This document shows positions 44,111 through 53,040 of a stretch of 64,000 nt of DNA, in pieces. The number at the start of each line of letters is the position of its first letter. Positions within the stretch are counted from its first letter, which is position 1. Source of the DNA: Rugosimonospora sp040255525 (lineage in GTDB: Bacteria; Actinomycetota; Actinomycetes; Mycobacteriales; Micromonosporaceae); the NCBI GenBank assembly GCA_040255525.1, contig JBDZVD010000015.1:1-64000 (forward strand), in the 5' to 3' direction. The notes under the pieces are model-generated. The model worked only from the letters and a program-made list of their open reading frames with translations, did no database searches and was not told where the DNA came from. A program made the translations under genes and the position numbers.

Positions 44111-44253
44111 GAGCAGCATCCAGCCTCCGTCGCCGGATCCGTCTACATAGGCCGGTCGTGATGCCGAAGCTTGGCGTGGGGCGTGGACCCCTCCTGGTGA
44201 CCGCGGGGCGGCTGCCCACCCCGTCGCGGGCGGGCAGCCGGCTTTCCGGAACG

Positions 44254-45180
44254 TTATTTGGTCTCGATATGAGCCAGCGGGCCGTTGTCCTTCGTCAGCT
44301 CGGCATTCGCCGCGAACCAGCTGGTGTCCGCGGGGTACAGCGCGCTGCGGAGAAAGGCCCACGTGAGCCGCCGGATCAGAGCAACCCGTTCGGGACTCTC
44401 GTCCGTGGTCTCCGTGGTGGCGTACCCGGAGATGCCGCCCAGCGAGTGCTCTGCCCCGAACAGGGTGAGCAGGCTCTTGGCCCCCGGGCTCAGGAAATAG
44501 GCATCCGTAAACCACTCCGGCCCGCGGACGGTCAGGGCGGACTGGTCCTTGTCCCCCGCGACCACCAGGGCCGGCGTGGTCATCTGCGCGAAGCTCGGGT
44601 TCATGAAGGAGAAGTGCTCGGCGGCGAACGGCGTCAGGTCGGCGCCGCCTGTGCCCGGCACGGCGAGCAGCACACCGGCCTTGATCCGCGAGTCGGACAT
44701 GTCCTTGCCCGGTACGCCCTCGGCATCGATGACCCGCGCGCCCAACAGCATGCTCGCCGTCTGGGCGCCCCAGGAATGCCCGGCTACGGCGATGCGGTCC
44801 CGGTCGAGGCGCCCCGTCAGGCCAGGAACGGCGGCCTCGATGAGGTCCAGCTGGTCGACGACGCGCGTCAGGTCCTCGACCCGGAAGCGCCAGATTTCCG
44901 GATAGCGACGGTCGTCGGGGGTGACGGTCAGCGTCCGAGAGTCGAGGTGAGTGGGCTGAAGGACCGCGAAGCCGTGGGCGGTCCAGAAGTCGACCAGCGG
45001 GGCGTAGCTGTCCATCGACTGGCCGAAGCCGTGCGAGAAGACGATGACGGGCAGTTGGTCGCCGGTCACCGGAGCCGACACCCGTACCCTTAGATCCTCG
45101 TCCCGGCCTGCGGCGGGCATCACCACGGGGCGTACCGAGATGACAGGCTGGGGTGTACTGACGACTTCTGGGTGTTGCAT
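44254..45180 (-). CDS. Alpha/beta hydrolase (chlorophyllase/PAF-acetylhydrolase-like)
   Basis: The 308-residue protein has the oxyanion-hole strand LPVIVFSHGFGQSMDSY and the nucleophile elbow IAVAGHSWGAQTASML (GHSWG). An Asp near VAGDKDQSAL and a His in FGAEHSLGG complete the triad. It is likely an esterase or lipase of unknown substrate. ATG 45180 is preceded by AGGGGAG. It is divergent from a TetR gene whose operators lie between them, so it is probably repressed by it. Confidence 0.88.
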   Translation of the reverse strand: MQHPEVVSTPQPVISVRPVVMPAAGRDEDLRVRVSAPVTGDQLPVIVFSHGFGQSMDSYAPLVDFWTAHGFAVLQPTHLDSRTLTVTPDDRRYPEIWRFRVEDLTRVVDQLDLIEAAVPGLTGRLDRDRIAVAGHSWGAQTASMLLGARVIDAEGVPGKDMSDSRIKAGVLLAVPGTGGADLTPFAAEHFSFMNPSFAQMTTPALVVAGDKDQSALTVRGPEWFTDAYFLSPGAKSLLTLFGAEHSLGGISGYATTETTDESPERVALIRRLTWAFLRSALYPADTSWFAANAELTKDNGPLAHIETK

Positions 45181-45259
45181 GGTTTCTCCCCTGGAAGGTG
45201 ACGAGAGTGGCGACGGGTGACCTGGCCACAGGTCGCGGTGTTCTGGCATCATGACCTAG

Positions 45260-45303
45260 CGGATCACCGTTCCGTTTCGACGATACGGATCGCTGTTCCG
45301 CTT
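45260..45303. promoter_or_regulatory. Two TetR operator-like direct repeats
   Basis: CGGATCACCGTTCCGTTT (45260-45277) and CGGATCGCTGTTCCGCTT (45286-45303) match at 15 of 18 positions and are 26 bases apart. Each holds CGGA(N7)TCCG, an imperfect palindrome. They lie between the TetR gene and the divergent hydrolase. Confidence 0.6.
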
Positions 45304-45333
45304 AGCAACTTCAGTGACGGAGGTAACAGGGCA

Positions 45334-45918
45334 GTGGCTGGCACCGGCCGCGAACCAGCAACGCCGGCCCCAGGAAAGCGGGCCGACGCCCGGCGCAACC
45401 AACAGACTCTGCTGGAAGCGGCCGCGGCGGCTTTCGTCGCCTCCGGTGTCGATGCGCCGGTACGCGACATCGCGGCCAAGGCCGGCGTCGGCATCGCTAC
45501 GATCTACCGCCACTTCCCGACCCGGGCTGATCTGGTCGTCGCCGTCTACCGGCACCAGGTCGAAGCCTGCGTCGAGGCGGGCCCCGCCCTGCTGGCGGCG
45601 AACGACTCACCGCACGCCGCCCTGGCGCGGTGGATCGATCTCTTCGTCGACTTCCTGGTCACCAAGCACGGTCTGGCCGAAGCGTTGCAGTCCGACGATG
45701 CCGCCTTCGCGACCTTGCACGCTTACTTCGTCGACCGCCTCAGGCCGGTCTGCGCCGAGTTGCTCGATGCCGCCGCCCGGGCAGGCGAGATCCGCCCCGA
45801 CATCCAGGCCTACGAACTGATGGTCGGCGTCGGCAACCTCTGCATCGGCGCGAACAAGTTCCCCGGGTACGACGCCCGTCGCATGGTCGAACTCCTCCTC
45901 GCCGGACTACGCAGGTAA
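45334..45918 (+). CDS. TetR-family transcriptional regulator
   Basis: The 194-residue protein has the N-terminal helix-turn-helix LLEAAAAAFVASGVDAPVRD then IAAKAGVGIATIYRHF, and a helical ligand domain with TetR_C-like SDDAAFATLHAYFVDRLRPV. GTG 45334 is preceded by GGAGG; an upstream start would place the operators inside the coding region. It probably represses itself and the hydrolase until a ligand binds. Confidence 0.9.
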   Translation: MAGTGREPATPAPGKRADARRNQQTLLEAAAAAFVASGVDAPVRDIAAKAGVGIATIYRHFPTRADLVVAVYRHQVEACVEAGPALLAANDSPHAALARWIDLFVDFLVTKHGLAEALQSDDAAFATLHAYFVDRLRPVCAELLDAAARAGEIRPDIQAYELMVGVGNLCIGANKFPGYDARRMVELLLAGLRR

Positions 45919-46191
45919 CACCATCGTGCCGAATGCGCCCGCGGAACGAAGGTTCGACGGACTCCTCGGGGGGCCGGTTGGGTCGCTCGGGCCGGTGGTC
46001 GCACTCGACGTTGTTGTCGACGATCTGGGCCGCCACGCCGGCAGCGTCGGCCGAGGCCGGATCAGCCAGCGGTGTCAGCCGCGGGGAGCCGCCGACCGGA
46101 AACGGCGAGCACGCCGGCAGCGCGGTGCGAAAAGGTCGGTCATCGGCGAGGAGACTGCTGTCCACGGCGGGGACGGGGATCGGCGTGCGTA

Positions 46192-46635
46192 TCAGCCAAG
46201 GTAGAGGCGGTACCCCTGGGCCACCGCTCGGAAGCCAAACGACTCGTAGAAGGCGTGAGCGACGTGGCGCTCGGCCCGCGACAGCAGCTGAATCTTGTAG
46301 CAGCCCGCCTGCCGTGCCACGGAGACTGCGGCCTCCAAGAGCGCAGACCCGACGCCCGACCGTCGATGCGTGGCGGTGACCACCACGTTCTCGACCAGCG
46401 CGAACGGCCGTGCGCCTCGAGTAAGGTTCGGCAGCACGGCGCAGTCGAGGGTGCCGACCACGGTTCCGGCGGATTCCGCGACGAGGACCGTTCGTCCGGC
46501 CTGCGACTCGATGGAGCGCCAAACATCGAGCGCCGCCTGCATCGACGGTGGGAGATCGGAGGGATGCAGTTCGGCGTACAGGTCCAGCATCGCGGGGACA
46601 TCGGCCTCGGACGCTGGACGAACGCTGATCTCCAC
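46192..46635 (-). CDS. GNAT-family N-acetyltransferase
   Basis: The 147-residue protein starts VEISVRPASEADVPAMLDLY. VENVVVTATHRRSGVGSALLEAA holds the acetyl-CoA loop (RRSGVG), and AHAFYESFGFRAV ends the fold. Substrate is unknown. GTG 46635 follows a TACACT -10-like box at about seven bases, so a leaderless message is likely. Between the TetR stop and this gene (45919-46191) I see nothing definite. Confidence 0.88.
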   Translation of the reverse strand: MEISVRPASEADVPAMLDLYAELHPSDLPPSMQAALDVWRSIESQAGRTVLVAESAGTVVGTLDCAVLPNLTRGARPFALVENVVVTATHRRSGVGSALLEAAVSVARQAGCYKIQLLSRAERHVAHAFYESFGFRAVAQGYRLYLG

Positions 46636-46952
46636 ACGGTGAGTGTAGGCACCCGTCCAGGGCCCGATGATTCGCGATGACCGCGACAGCCGGTTGCCGC
46701 CATCGCAGTGAGGCCGCAGGAGGACTTCGCGGGAACCGAAGCGCGTACGTGGAGGGCCACCCCTACCGGCAACCACCGGACCACCCGCCGCGCACGGCCT
46801 GACCGACCGACAGACAGGAGAAGCCGAACAGGCCGGCGACCTACCCTGCCCACCGAGACCATCAATCGGCGATCGTCGTTCAATCGGGATCCCCGTAGCA
46901 GCGACATCGGTGGGTCCGGGCTGGATCATTTGCAGGTGCGATTGCTCGGCGG
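46636..46952. other. 317-base region without a recognised gene
   Basis: This lies between the GNAT start and the end of the membrane-protein gene. It is Arg/Pro-biased in all frames and shows no family resemblance, hairpin or repeat that I can support, apart from the -10-like box of the GNAT gene at its left edge. Confidence 0.6.
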
Positions 46953-47537
46953 TCACTTGTGACTGGTCCGCTTCGGCGCCGGCTTCTTGGTGGTCTTGTG
47001 CGGCGCCGGCGCGGGCGACGGTGCTCGCGCGGGTGGCGCGGGTGGCGCGTTGACCAGGGCCTTGGTCTGGTTCCACCACGCCACCACCGGGGGGCTGCAG
47101 GCAGGCGCGCCAGGCGGGCAACTGTGCGCGTTCCCGGTGAGCACCACCGCGGCGAGCGCGATCGCGATCAGGCAGCGGCGGGCGTACCTGTTCGTGGTGA
47201 ACCCGGCGAAGCCGGCCTCGGCCACCCGCCGGCCCATGCCAACCAGACCGCCGACGGCCGCGCCGTACGTGTGGAAGACCCCCGGGGGTGCCTTTTCGAG
47301 CCGCCGGAGCAGCGTGGTGATCAGGTACTCCGGGAGGATCGCCAGCAGGCCGAACATGTGGCTGGCCGCCCGGCCCACAGCGGCGAACAGCCGGTCGAAG
47401 GCGGGCAGCAGCTTCACCACCATGACCAATGCGATCAGCAGCAGAACGACCAGCAGCGGCAGGGCCAGCTCGGTCTGCCAGGGCGGCGGCGCCCAGGAGA
47501 CCGTCCAGCGTACGTCGGTCAGGCCGCGGTCAAACAT
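46953..47537 (-). CDS. Membrane protein, last gene of the TIR operon
   Basis: ATG 47537 overlaps the stop of the coiled-coil gene by eight bases. The 194-residue protein has a hydrophobic helix ELALPLLVVLLLIALVMVVK (about 28-47), a second near LAILPEYLIT, and a third CLIAIALAAVVLTG near residue 145. It ends with a Pro/Ala/Lys-rich tail rich in lysine. I do not recognise a family. As the final gene of a TIR operon it could be the membrane effector or an anchor, which is inference. Confidence 0.75.
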   Translation of the reverse strand: MFDRGLTDVRWTVSWAPPPWQTELALPLLVVLLLIALVMVVKLLPAFDRLFAAVGRAASHMFGLLAILPEYLITTLLRRLEKAPPGVFHTYGAAVGGLVGMGRRVAEAGFAGFTTNRYARRCLIAIALAAVVLTGNAHSCPPGAPACSPPVVAWWNQTKALVNAPPAPPARAPSPAPAPHKTTKKPAPKRTSHK

Positions 47538-48822
47538 CGGTGCCCTCCGGCGTCGCCGGTGCTGCCTTGTCGTCGATCGCGGCATCGTCCTTGCCGGTGA
47601 GATCCTCGACGGTGACCGTCGGCGGCTTCCTGAGCGTGAAGAGCCCGTCGTCCGGGCGCGACATCATGCCGGCCACCGCGCGGATCAGATCCTGGCTGAC
47701 GCCCTCCAGATCGGCCTCGATAATCAGGTTCTTCTCGATCATCTCCTTGAGGATCTCGGCCTTGCGTTCCTCGCCGGCCGCCTGCTGGTCGACGATCATC
47801 TTGATGAACTCCTTGGCATCCTCCGGGTTGTTGCCCAAATGGGTGGCGAGCACCGCGGCGCTGCCGCTCTCCCATGCCTGGACGAACAGCCGGCTGCGCT
47901 CCTTCGCCCGCTCGAACTCCCGGCTCTGGCCGAGTTCCTTCAGGTCGGACTGCCACAGCGCCCGTTTCTGCTCGATCTCGAGCAGCCGCTCCTCCTCCAG
48001 TGCCCGGAGCTGAGCGTCGAAGCTTTTGCTGCGTTCCTCCAACCGGCGCTGGAACAGCTGGTCGTCCTGCTCGAACGCGGCCTGCCGCTCCTTCCGGCGG
48101 CGCTCCATGGCCTCCTCGAAGTCGGCTTCGGCGCGCCGGACGCGCATCTCGTGCCCGTGCTGCTGGGCCTTACGTTCCAGCTCGTGGTCCTGCTGGAGCC
48201 GGGCGATCTCGCCCGCCTGCTCTTCCTCGAGGACGTTCTTGAGGTGCGCGGTCTGCATCACGGTCGTCTCACTGTGCAGGTCGCGCAGCTTGGCCAGGTG
48301 GACCTTACCCGGCTCGTCGAGCGCGACCTGCGGGGTCACCCGGTCGATCCGCAGGCATCCCTCGATCAGCAGGCCGGTCCGGGTCAGCTCGGTGCGGATC
48401 TGCTGCTCGAACTCGACGGTCTGCTCGACGTTGAACTGCCGGCCCATTTCGGTCAACTGGTCATGCAGTTCGGCGCTGATCGCCTCGACGCCGTCGTTGA
48501 GCCGGCGGCGGGCTACCACGTCGGCCCGCTCCACGTGCCAGCGCAGCCGCAGGCCGATCTGAAACGAGTACGCCTCGTCCTTCGTCTTCACGGCCAGGTC
48601 GATCGCGCTGTCGTGCTGGGCGACGTCGATCTCGTACTCCATGGCATCCGAGGCGAACATGCCTTCGCCCCAGGTACGCTGCCCCGGCACCGTCTTCGTC
48701 TCGCCCTTGGTGGTCTGCACGACGATCCGCACGCCGGCGCGTGCCGGTGTAGGCGGCTTGATCTGGAAACGCTTGAGCGGGGTCTCCGAGAGAATCAGCT
48801 TGACCGGCTCACTTGCCGTCAT
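47530..48822 (-). CDS. SPFH-like / coiled-coil protein of the TIR operon
   Basis: The 430-residue protein has an N-terminal globular part of about 180 residues that resembles SPFH/Band-7 folds (VPGQRTWGEGMFASDAMEYE, then DSAIDLAVKTKDEAYSF). A long charged heptad-rich coiled coil follows (about 200-320, with EEEQAGEIARLQQDHELERK). The C-terminal part is DGLFTLRKPPTVTVED. SPFH proteins form ring-like membrane scaffolds. Its gene overlaps both neighbours, upstream by 14 bases and downstream by eight, so it is translated with them. Function is inferred from shape only. Confidence 0.8.
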   Translation of the reverse strand: MTASEPVKLILSETPLKRFQIKPPTPARAGVRIVVQTTKGETKTVPGQRTWGEGMFASDAMEYEIDVAQHDSAIDLAVKTKDEAYSFQIGLRLRWHVERADVVARRRLNDGVEAISAELHDQLTEMGRQFNVEQTVEFEQQIRTELTRTGLLIEGCLRIDRVTPQVALDEPGKVHLAKLRDLHSETTVMQTAHLKNVLEEEQAGEIARLQQDHELERKAQQHGHEMRVRRAEADFEEAMERRRKERQAAFEQDDQLFQRRLEERSKSFDAQLRALEEERLLEIEQKRALWQSDLKELGQSREFERAKERSRLFVQAWESGSAAVLATHLGNNPEDAKEFIKMIVDQQAAGEERKAEILKEMIEKNLIIEADLEGVSQDLIRAVAGMMSRPDDGLFTLRKPPTVTVEDLTGKDDAAIDDKAAPATPEGTDV

Positions 48823-51016
48823 CGTCGCCTCCTACGTGGTCGAGTCTCTTCAGGACGGCGCCGCCGGCATCCGGTGCGGTCCGTTCGCTGTGCCAGCGCC
48901 GCGCGAGCTGCCGAACGGCGGAGTAGGCCCGCCGGTTCCCACCGGTCACCCGTTCGAGCAGACCGGCCAGCGCCTCCCGGCCCACCGGGTCCCCATCGAC
49001 GACCTCCGCCCAGGCGGTCAGCGCCTGCTGGGCGGCCTCGCGGGCGATCGGATGCAGCAGCGCGTCGGCCCACAGGGCGGCCACCACCGCGGCGATCGCT
49101 GGGCTGGTGTCGCTGCGCCAGAGCAGGCCGTGCCAGGCGGAGGCGCCGGGATGGGTGCCGACCGGTTCCCGCATCTGGGCCCGCGACGCCGCGTACACGA
49201 AGGCGTAGTAGGCCACGAACAGCCGGGCCTGCTGATCGTCGAGCCGCTCCTTCGGGGTGAGTTCCCGGCGGGCCCGCTGCGAGTCCTCGGGCGGTTCGAT
49301 CACCGGCGCCGGCCGGCTGGTCCACAGCCGCAGCCGCTCCAGAACCGACAGGGTGAGCTGCTCGTCGCCCCGGACGATCACCGAGGTGATGCTGCTGGCC
49401 AGCACCGGCGCGAGGTTGGCGTCGGTAGCGAGGTGCGCGAACGCGTCGAGTGAGGTCTCAAGGTCGAGAAGGCCCAGATGCCCGTACGCGCGGGCCGCAG
49501 TGATCCGGAACGGGTCGTCGGAGCGGTCCAGGTGCCAGTCGTAGAGCATGCTGCGGGTGGCCTGGCTGACCGCCGCGGCCCGGGCCGGTCGCTGCAGCGC
49601 GGCCGCGGCGGCCTGCCGGTCGAGAGTGTTCGGGCTCTGCGCCCACGGGCCGATGACAGACCGCCGGACGTAGTCGAAGGCGTGCACGGCGAAGACTCCG
49701 ACCGCCTCGGCAGCGCCGATCCGGACCGCTGCGACCGGGTGCCGCGCCAGGTTGCGCAGCCACTCCAGTAGGCCGTCGCGGATTTCCGCGTACTCGGCCC
49801 AAACTCCGGTGAGCACCTGCTGCGGCAAGCCCCGGTCGCCGAAGTGGACGACTTCCATCGGAGTGACGCCGTAGCGTGTCCGTACCGGTTGGTTGGTGAC
49901 GCGGGCCTGGACCGTCTCGAGCAGCGTGGTCCGCCGGTTCCGGAACGGATCCGGCGGCGGTTCGCCGGGTGCCGGCTGTGCCGGCGGCATCAGGGTCCGC
50001 TCCAGCTGCGCGGCGGCGTCGGACACCACCTCGTACGAGTAGCCGGGCAGCGTGGCGAGCGAGATGGCGAAGCATCGGCTGCTCGCGTCGAGCCGGTCGA
50101 ACCAGGTCTCGAAGGTGGCGTCGGAGAACTGTTTGAGCTGCCGGCGGATCCGCTCCAGATCCAGGCTGCCGGCTCGCTCGTCGCCGGCCAGCGTGCGGGC
50201 CAGGGAGGCGGCGCGACGGACCCGGTCGTCGCGTTCGGCGATGTCGGCCAGCATCTCCCGCACCAGCGGCTCGGCGAGGATCTCGGCCGTCCGCACGCCG
50301 TCCGGATCCACCCAGCGCAGGTGGCGGCGCAGGTGCGCGCCGAGTACCTCGGCCGCGGCCGGCGGATCGCCGAGCGACGCCGTGTAGTCGTCGATCAGGG
50401 CTTGCGGGAGCCGGGCTTTCGGGTCAACGGTCAGCACCAGCCGGCTGTCCAGGTCGCCCAGGCACTCGTGGAGCCGCTCGATCTCAAAACCGGTGAGGTC
50501 CTCCAGCACCGTGGCGCCGGCGTTCGGCAATAGGTAGCCGACCTGGGATTCCAGGCGTTTGGCGGTGAGCCGCCGGAGTGCCACGTCGGGCGCGAGCACC
50601 TTGACGGCGCTCACGCCGTAGTCCAGCAGGAGCCGGGCCGCGGCGGTACGCCCGCCCCGGCGCGCACCGACGCGGATGATCAGCAGGCGCCGTTCCAGGG
50701 AGAGTTCGGCGAAGCCGCCCGGTGGCACGAACGTATGCTGGATCGGGTCCAGCTCCTCGCGGCCGAGCGCCAGTGGAACCGGCTCCCGGCCGCGACCCGA
50801 AGCGCCGAGGTAGATGTTGACCTTGTCGCGGCCGACGAAGTCCCGATCGGCCTTGATCTCGTCGGCCTGGACGCCGCCGACCATAAGGTTGGATTCGTAG
50901 GCGGCGCCGGCCTCCTCCGCGTCCGGCCGCAGGCCCTCGACCATGCGTCCAGACAGTTGCTCTTCGGTGCTCCCGGCCTCGACCCCGACCTCTGACTCGA
51001 CCTCGGGCTCGGTCAC
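48809..51016 (-). CDS. STAND-like protein with degenerate P-loop and HEAT-like repeats
   Basis: GTG 51016 overlaps the TIR stop (GTGA). The 735-residue protein starts acidic, then GVQADEIKADRDFVGRDKVN (about 48-67), a linker type common beside effector-associated domains. RVGARRGGRTAAARLLLDYG (115-134) has Walker A spacing with Arg for Lys (GARRGGRT, residues 117-124). SRLVLTVDPKA is Walker-B-like. The C-terminal 400 residues are helical, resembling HEAT repeats (PVAAVRIGAAEAVGVFAVHA and following). It is probably the sensor or scaffold of the operon. ATP hydrolysis is doubtful without the lysine. Confidence 0.78.
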   Translation of the reverse strand: MTEPEVESEVGVEAGSTEEQLSGRMVEGLRPDAEEAGAAYESNLMVGGVQADEIKADRDFVGRDKVNIYLGASGRGREPVPLALGREELDPIQHTFVPPGGFAELSLERRLLIIRVGARRGGRTAAARLLLDYGVSAVKVLAPDVALRRLTAKRLESQVGYLLPNAGATVLEDLTGFEIERLHECLGDLDSRLVLTVDPKARLPQALIDDYTASLGDPPAAAEVLGAHLRRHLRWVDPDGVRTAEILAEPLVREMLADIAERDDRVRRAASLARTLAGDERAGSLDLERIRRQLKQFSDATFETWFDRLDASSRCFAISLATLPGYSYEVVSDAAAQLERTLMPPAQPAPGEPPPDPFRNRRTTLLETVQARVTNQPVRTRYGVTPMEVVHFGDRGLPQQVLTGVWAEYAEIRDGLLEWLRNLARHPVAAVRIGAAEAVGVFAVHAFDYVRRSVIGPWAQSPNTLDRQAAAAALQRPARAAAVSQATRSMLYDWHLDRSDDPFRITAARAYGHLGLLDLETSLDAFAHLATDANLAPVLASSITSVIVRGDEQLTLSVLERLRLWTSRPAPVIEPPEDSQRARRELTPKERLDDQQARLFVAYYAFVYAASRAQMREPVGTHPGASAWHGLLWRSDTSPAIAAVVAALWADALLHPIAREAAQQALTAWAEVVDGDPVGREALAGLLERVTGGNRRAYSAVRQLARRWHSERTAPDAGGAVLKRLDHVGGDDDGK

Positions 51017-51591
51017 GCCCGACCGCCCGAGATCCGGTCACCGAAGATCATGTCGCGGCCGGCCCTGGCTTTGCCGATTTTGATCGATCGCTCCCGCTCG
51101 GGCGCCTTCTCGGGCGGCAGCGGGGCGGTCGCCAGGTCGGGCCGTGCCGCCAGTTCCTCGACCAGCCGGTCGATGTCGGGCTCCGGATCGCGCGCCCTGA
51201 TGTGCCGGAACTGGTATCGGCTCAGTGCCTGCAGGTCGGGTGGCAACTCGTGTGGCTGCGGTAGGGCCGCGTCGCCGATCAGTACGGGCAGCACGTCGAT
51301 GCCCTCCCGTAGCGCCTCGGCGATCTCCTTGCGCACGAAGTCGTCGGGCCGGTCGATCAGGCGCGTGCCGTTGGCGCTTTCGCTCAGCCAGTGCGGTCCG
51401 ATGACGACGATGACCACGTCGCTGGCGCGCAGCCGCGTCCACAACAGCTGATCAAAGACGGTCGCGAGGGGAATCGAGCGCTGGTCGCGGAACACCCTGG
51501 CGGCACCGAAGCGGGCGCTCAGCTTGGCATCCAGGAGAACCGCGCCGAGCGCGCCGTCACTGGTCCGGTAGTTGATGAAGATGCCACCCAT
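51013..51591 (-). CDS. TIR-domain protein, first gene of the operon
   Basis: The 192-residue protein is a TIR domain in residues 1-150: GGIFINYRTSDGALGAVLLD (box 1), FRDQRSIPLATVFDQLL (BB-loop), VVIVVIGPHWLS and VRKEIAEALREGIDVLPVLI with Glu89 at the usual active-site helix. NAD+-cleaving bacterial TIRs have this layout. Residues 163-192 end with KIGKARAGRDMIFGDRISGG, a GRD-type motif also present in the partner (VGRDKV). ATG 51591 starts the family N-terminus. An XRE regulator gene lies 232 bases upstream on the same strand. Confidence 0.87.
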   Translation of the reverse strand: MGGIFINYRTSDGALGAVLLDAKLSARFGAARVFRDQRSIPLATVFDQLLWTRLRASDVVIVVIGPHWLSESANGTRLIDRPDDFVRKEIAEALREGIDVLPVLIGDAALPQPHELPPDLQALSRYQFRHIRARDPEPDIDRLVEELAARPDLATAPLPPEKAPERERSIKIGKARAGRDMIFGDRISGGRA

Positions 51592-51822
51592 GAAGGATCC
51601 TCACCCCTCGTCAGCCGCATGCATCCCACAGTGTGCGAAGGCCCGGTCCATGATCGGCAGACGTTGCCTGTTGCCAGATTCGTGCCGGTCGCGCGGCTCC
51701 ACCGGGGCGATGACAGGTCGTGACACTACTGTCGCGATATGCAGCTGTCCAGAAAAATCTTGCCCCTTCCGGACTCCCTCCACTGTTCGCATTCGAGGAA
51801 CCAGCCGGACGGCAGAACCGGT

Positions 51823-53040
51823 TCATGATCGGAGGCGGCCCCTGGCCAATTCGCGATCGATCCGGATCCGAAAGTCCACTATGTCTGACCGGTCTGGCCA
51901 GCGACGGGTCAGTCCGGCCAGGACGGACAGCTGGTGACGCACCGAGGTGGAGTCGACGTGCTGGGCGTCGTCGAGCGCCCGGTTCCCGCTGCGGACCGCC
52001 CCGCTCTGGTCACCGCACGACGCTTGCGCCACGGCCAGGCGTACCCCGTACAGAGCCTGGGCCCGGCGCGCGTGCCGTGGCGCCTCAGCCAGCCCGGCGG
52101 CCAGCGACTCGACCGCCAGCTCCGAACGGCCCAGATCGAGATAGCACCAGCCACGTACCACCGCCATCAGCCGGCCACCGCCGCGCGACCCGAGCAGAAT
52201 GCCGGAACCCTCGTCCGCCTCGTCGCCGGCCGCGGCCGCCCGGTCGAGCGCTGCCAGGCAGGGTGACGCCTGCCCGAGCAGGGCCCAGCCTTGAGCGGCC
52301 CGCTGTGCCGCGAGCGCCCGGATCCCGGCCGGCGTCCGGTCGCGCTCCACCCGCTCCGTGAGCTCCACGACCGCCTTGCCGTCGCCCCGGTAGAGCGCCA
52401 CGTCGGCCTGCCGCAGCAACGTGTACGCCGCCAGCTCCGGCACCCCGGCCGCCGCCGCCAGCTCGGCCGCGACCCCGGTCAGCGCCAGCGCGCCGTCCGG
52501 GTCCCCGCACTCCTGCACCATCCAGCCCGCATACTCGGCGTAGTGCGCGGCCAGACCGAGAGCCTCCCGGCGCCACTCGCCCCGGGCGCGTTCGGCCGAG
52601 GCCCGCAGCGCCCCGTACTCGGCCGCGAGCGCCGGCAGCAGCGTGCCCGGCGGACTCGCGTGCCCCCGCGCCCGCAGCAGGTCGAAAAGGTCCCGAGCCG
52701 CCGCCACACCATGCAGGCGGGCCTCCCCGAATCCCGCCGCCCCGGCCGCCACCTCGCGAAACGTCCGCAGCAGCGCTGACGGCGCGGCCAACGCCGCACC
52801 GGGCAGCGGCGTGGCCACCTCGCCGGCCGCCAGCAGCGCGATCAGCTCCCCGCCGGCCCCCAGCACTGCATCGCACTGCCGTACGAGGTTGGCCGAGGCC
52901 CCGCGCTCACCCCGCTCGACCCGGCTGAGAAACCCGCGGTCGCAGTACACTGCGCTGGCGAGATGCGCCAGCGAGAGTCCCGCGGCGTGACGCCGTCGGC
53001 GTAGCTCGGCCCCAAGCTCCGCCGCCCGCATCGACTTCAT
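51823..53040 (-). CDS. XRE-family helix-turn-helix regulator with helical C-terminal domain
   Basis: The 405-residue protein has LGAELRRRRHAAGLSLAHLA and RGFLSRVERGERGASANLVR at the N-terminus (Cro/C1-type helix-turn-helix, residues 10-65). The rest is a TPR-like helical domain (for example YTLLRQADVALYRGDGKAVV and YLDLGRSELAVESLAAGLAE). It belongs to a large actinomycete group of XRE regulators. It is upstream of and parallel to the TIR operon, so it could control it; the 232-base gap would hold the promoter. Confidence 0.88.
   Translation of the reverse strand: MKSMRAAELGAELRRRRHAAGLSLAHLASAVYCDRGFLSRVERGERGASANLVRQCDAVLGAGGELIALLAAGEVATPLPGAALAAPSALLRTFREVAAGAAGFGEARLHGVAAARDLFDLLRARGHASPPGTLLPALAAEYGALRASAERARGEWRREALGLAAHYAEYAGWMVQECGDPDGALALTGVAAELAAAAGVPELAAYTLLRQADVALYRGDGKAVVELTERVERDRTPAGIRALAAQRAAQGWALLGQASPCLAALDRAAAAGDEADEGSGILLGSRGGGRLMAVVRGWCYLDLGRSELAVESLAAGLAEAPRHARRAQALYGVRLAVAQASCGDQSGAVRSGNRALDDAQHVDSTSVRHQLSVLAGLTRRWPDRSDIVDFRIRIDRELARGRLRS

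Noticed and set aside
45919..46191. Possible short genes between TetR and GNAT
   Set aside because: Frames on both strands are biased in composition but have no ribosome binding site or family resemblance.
46987..49260. 757-codon plus-strand frame opposite the TIR operon genes
   Set aside because: Leu/Arg/Gly-rich shadow; three minus-strand genes with clear features occupy it.
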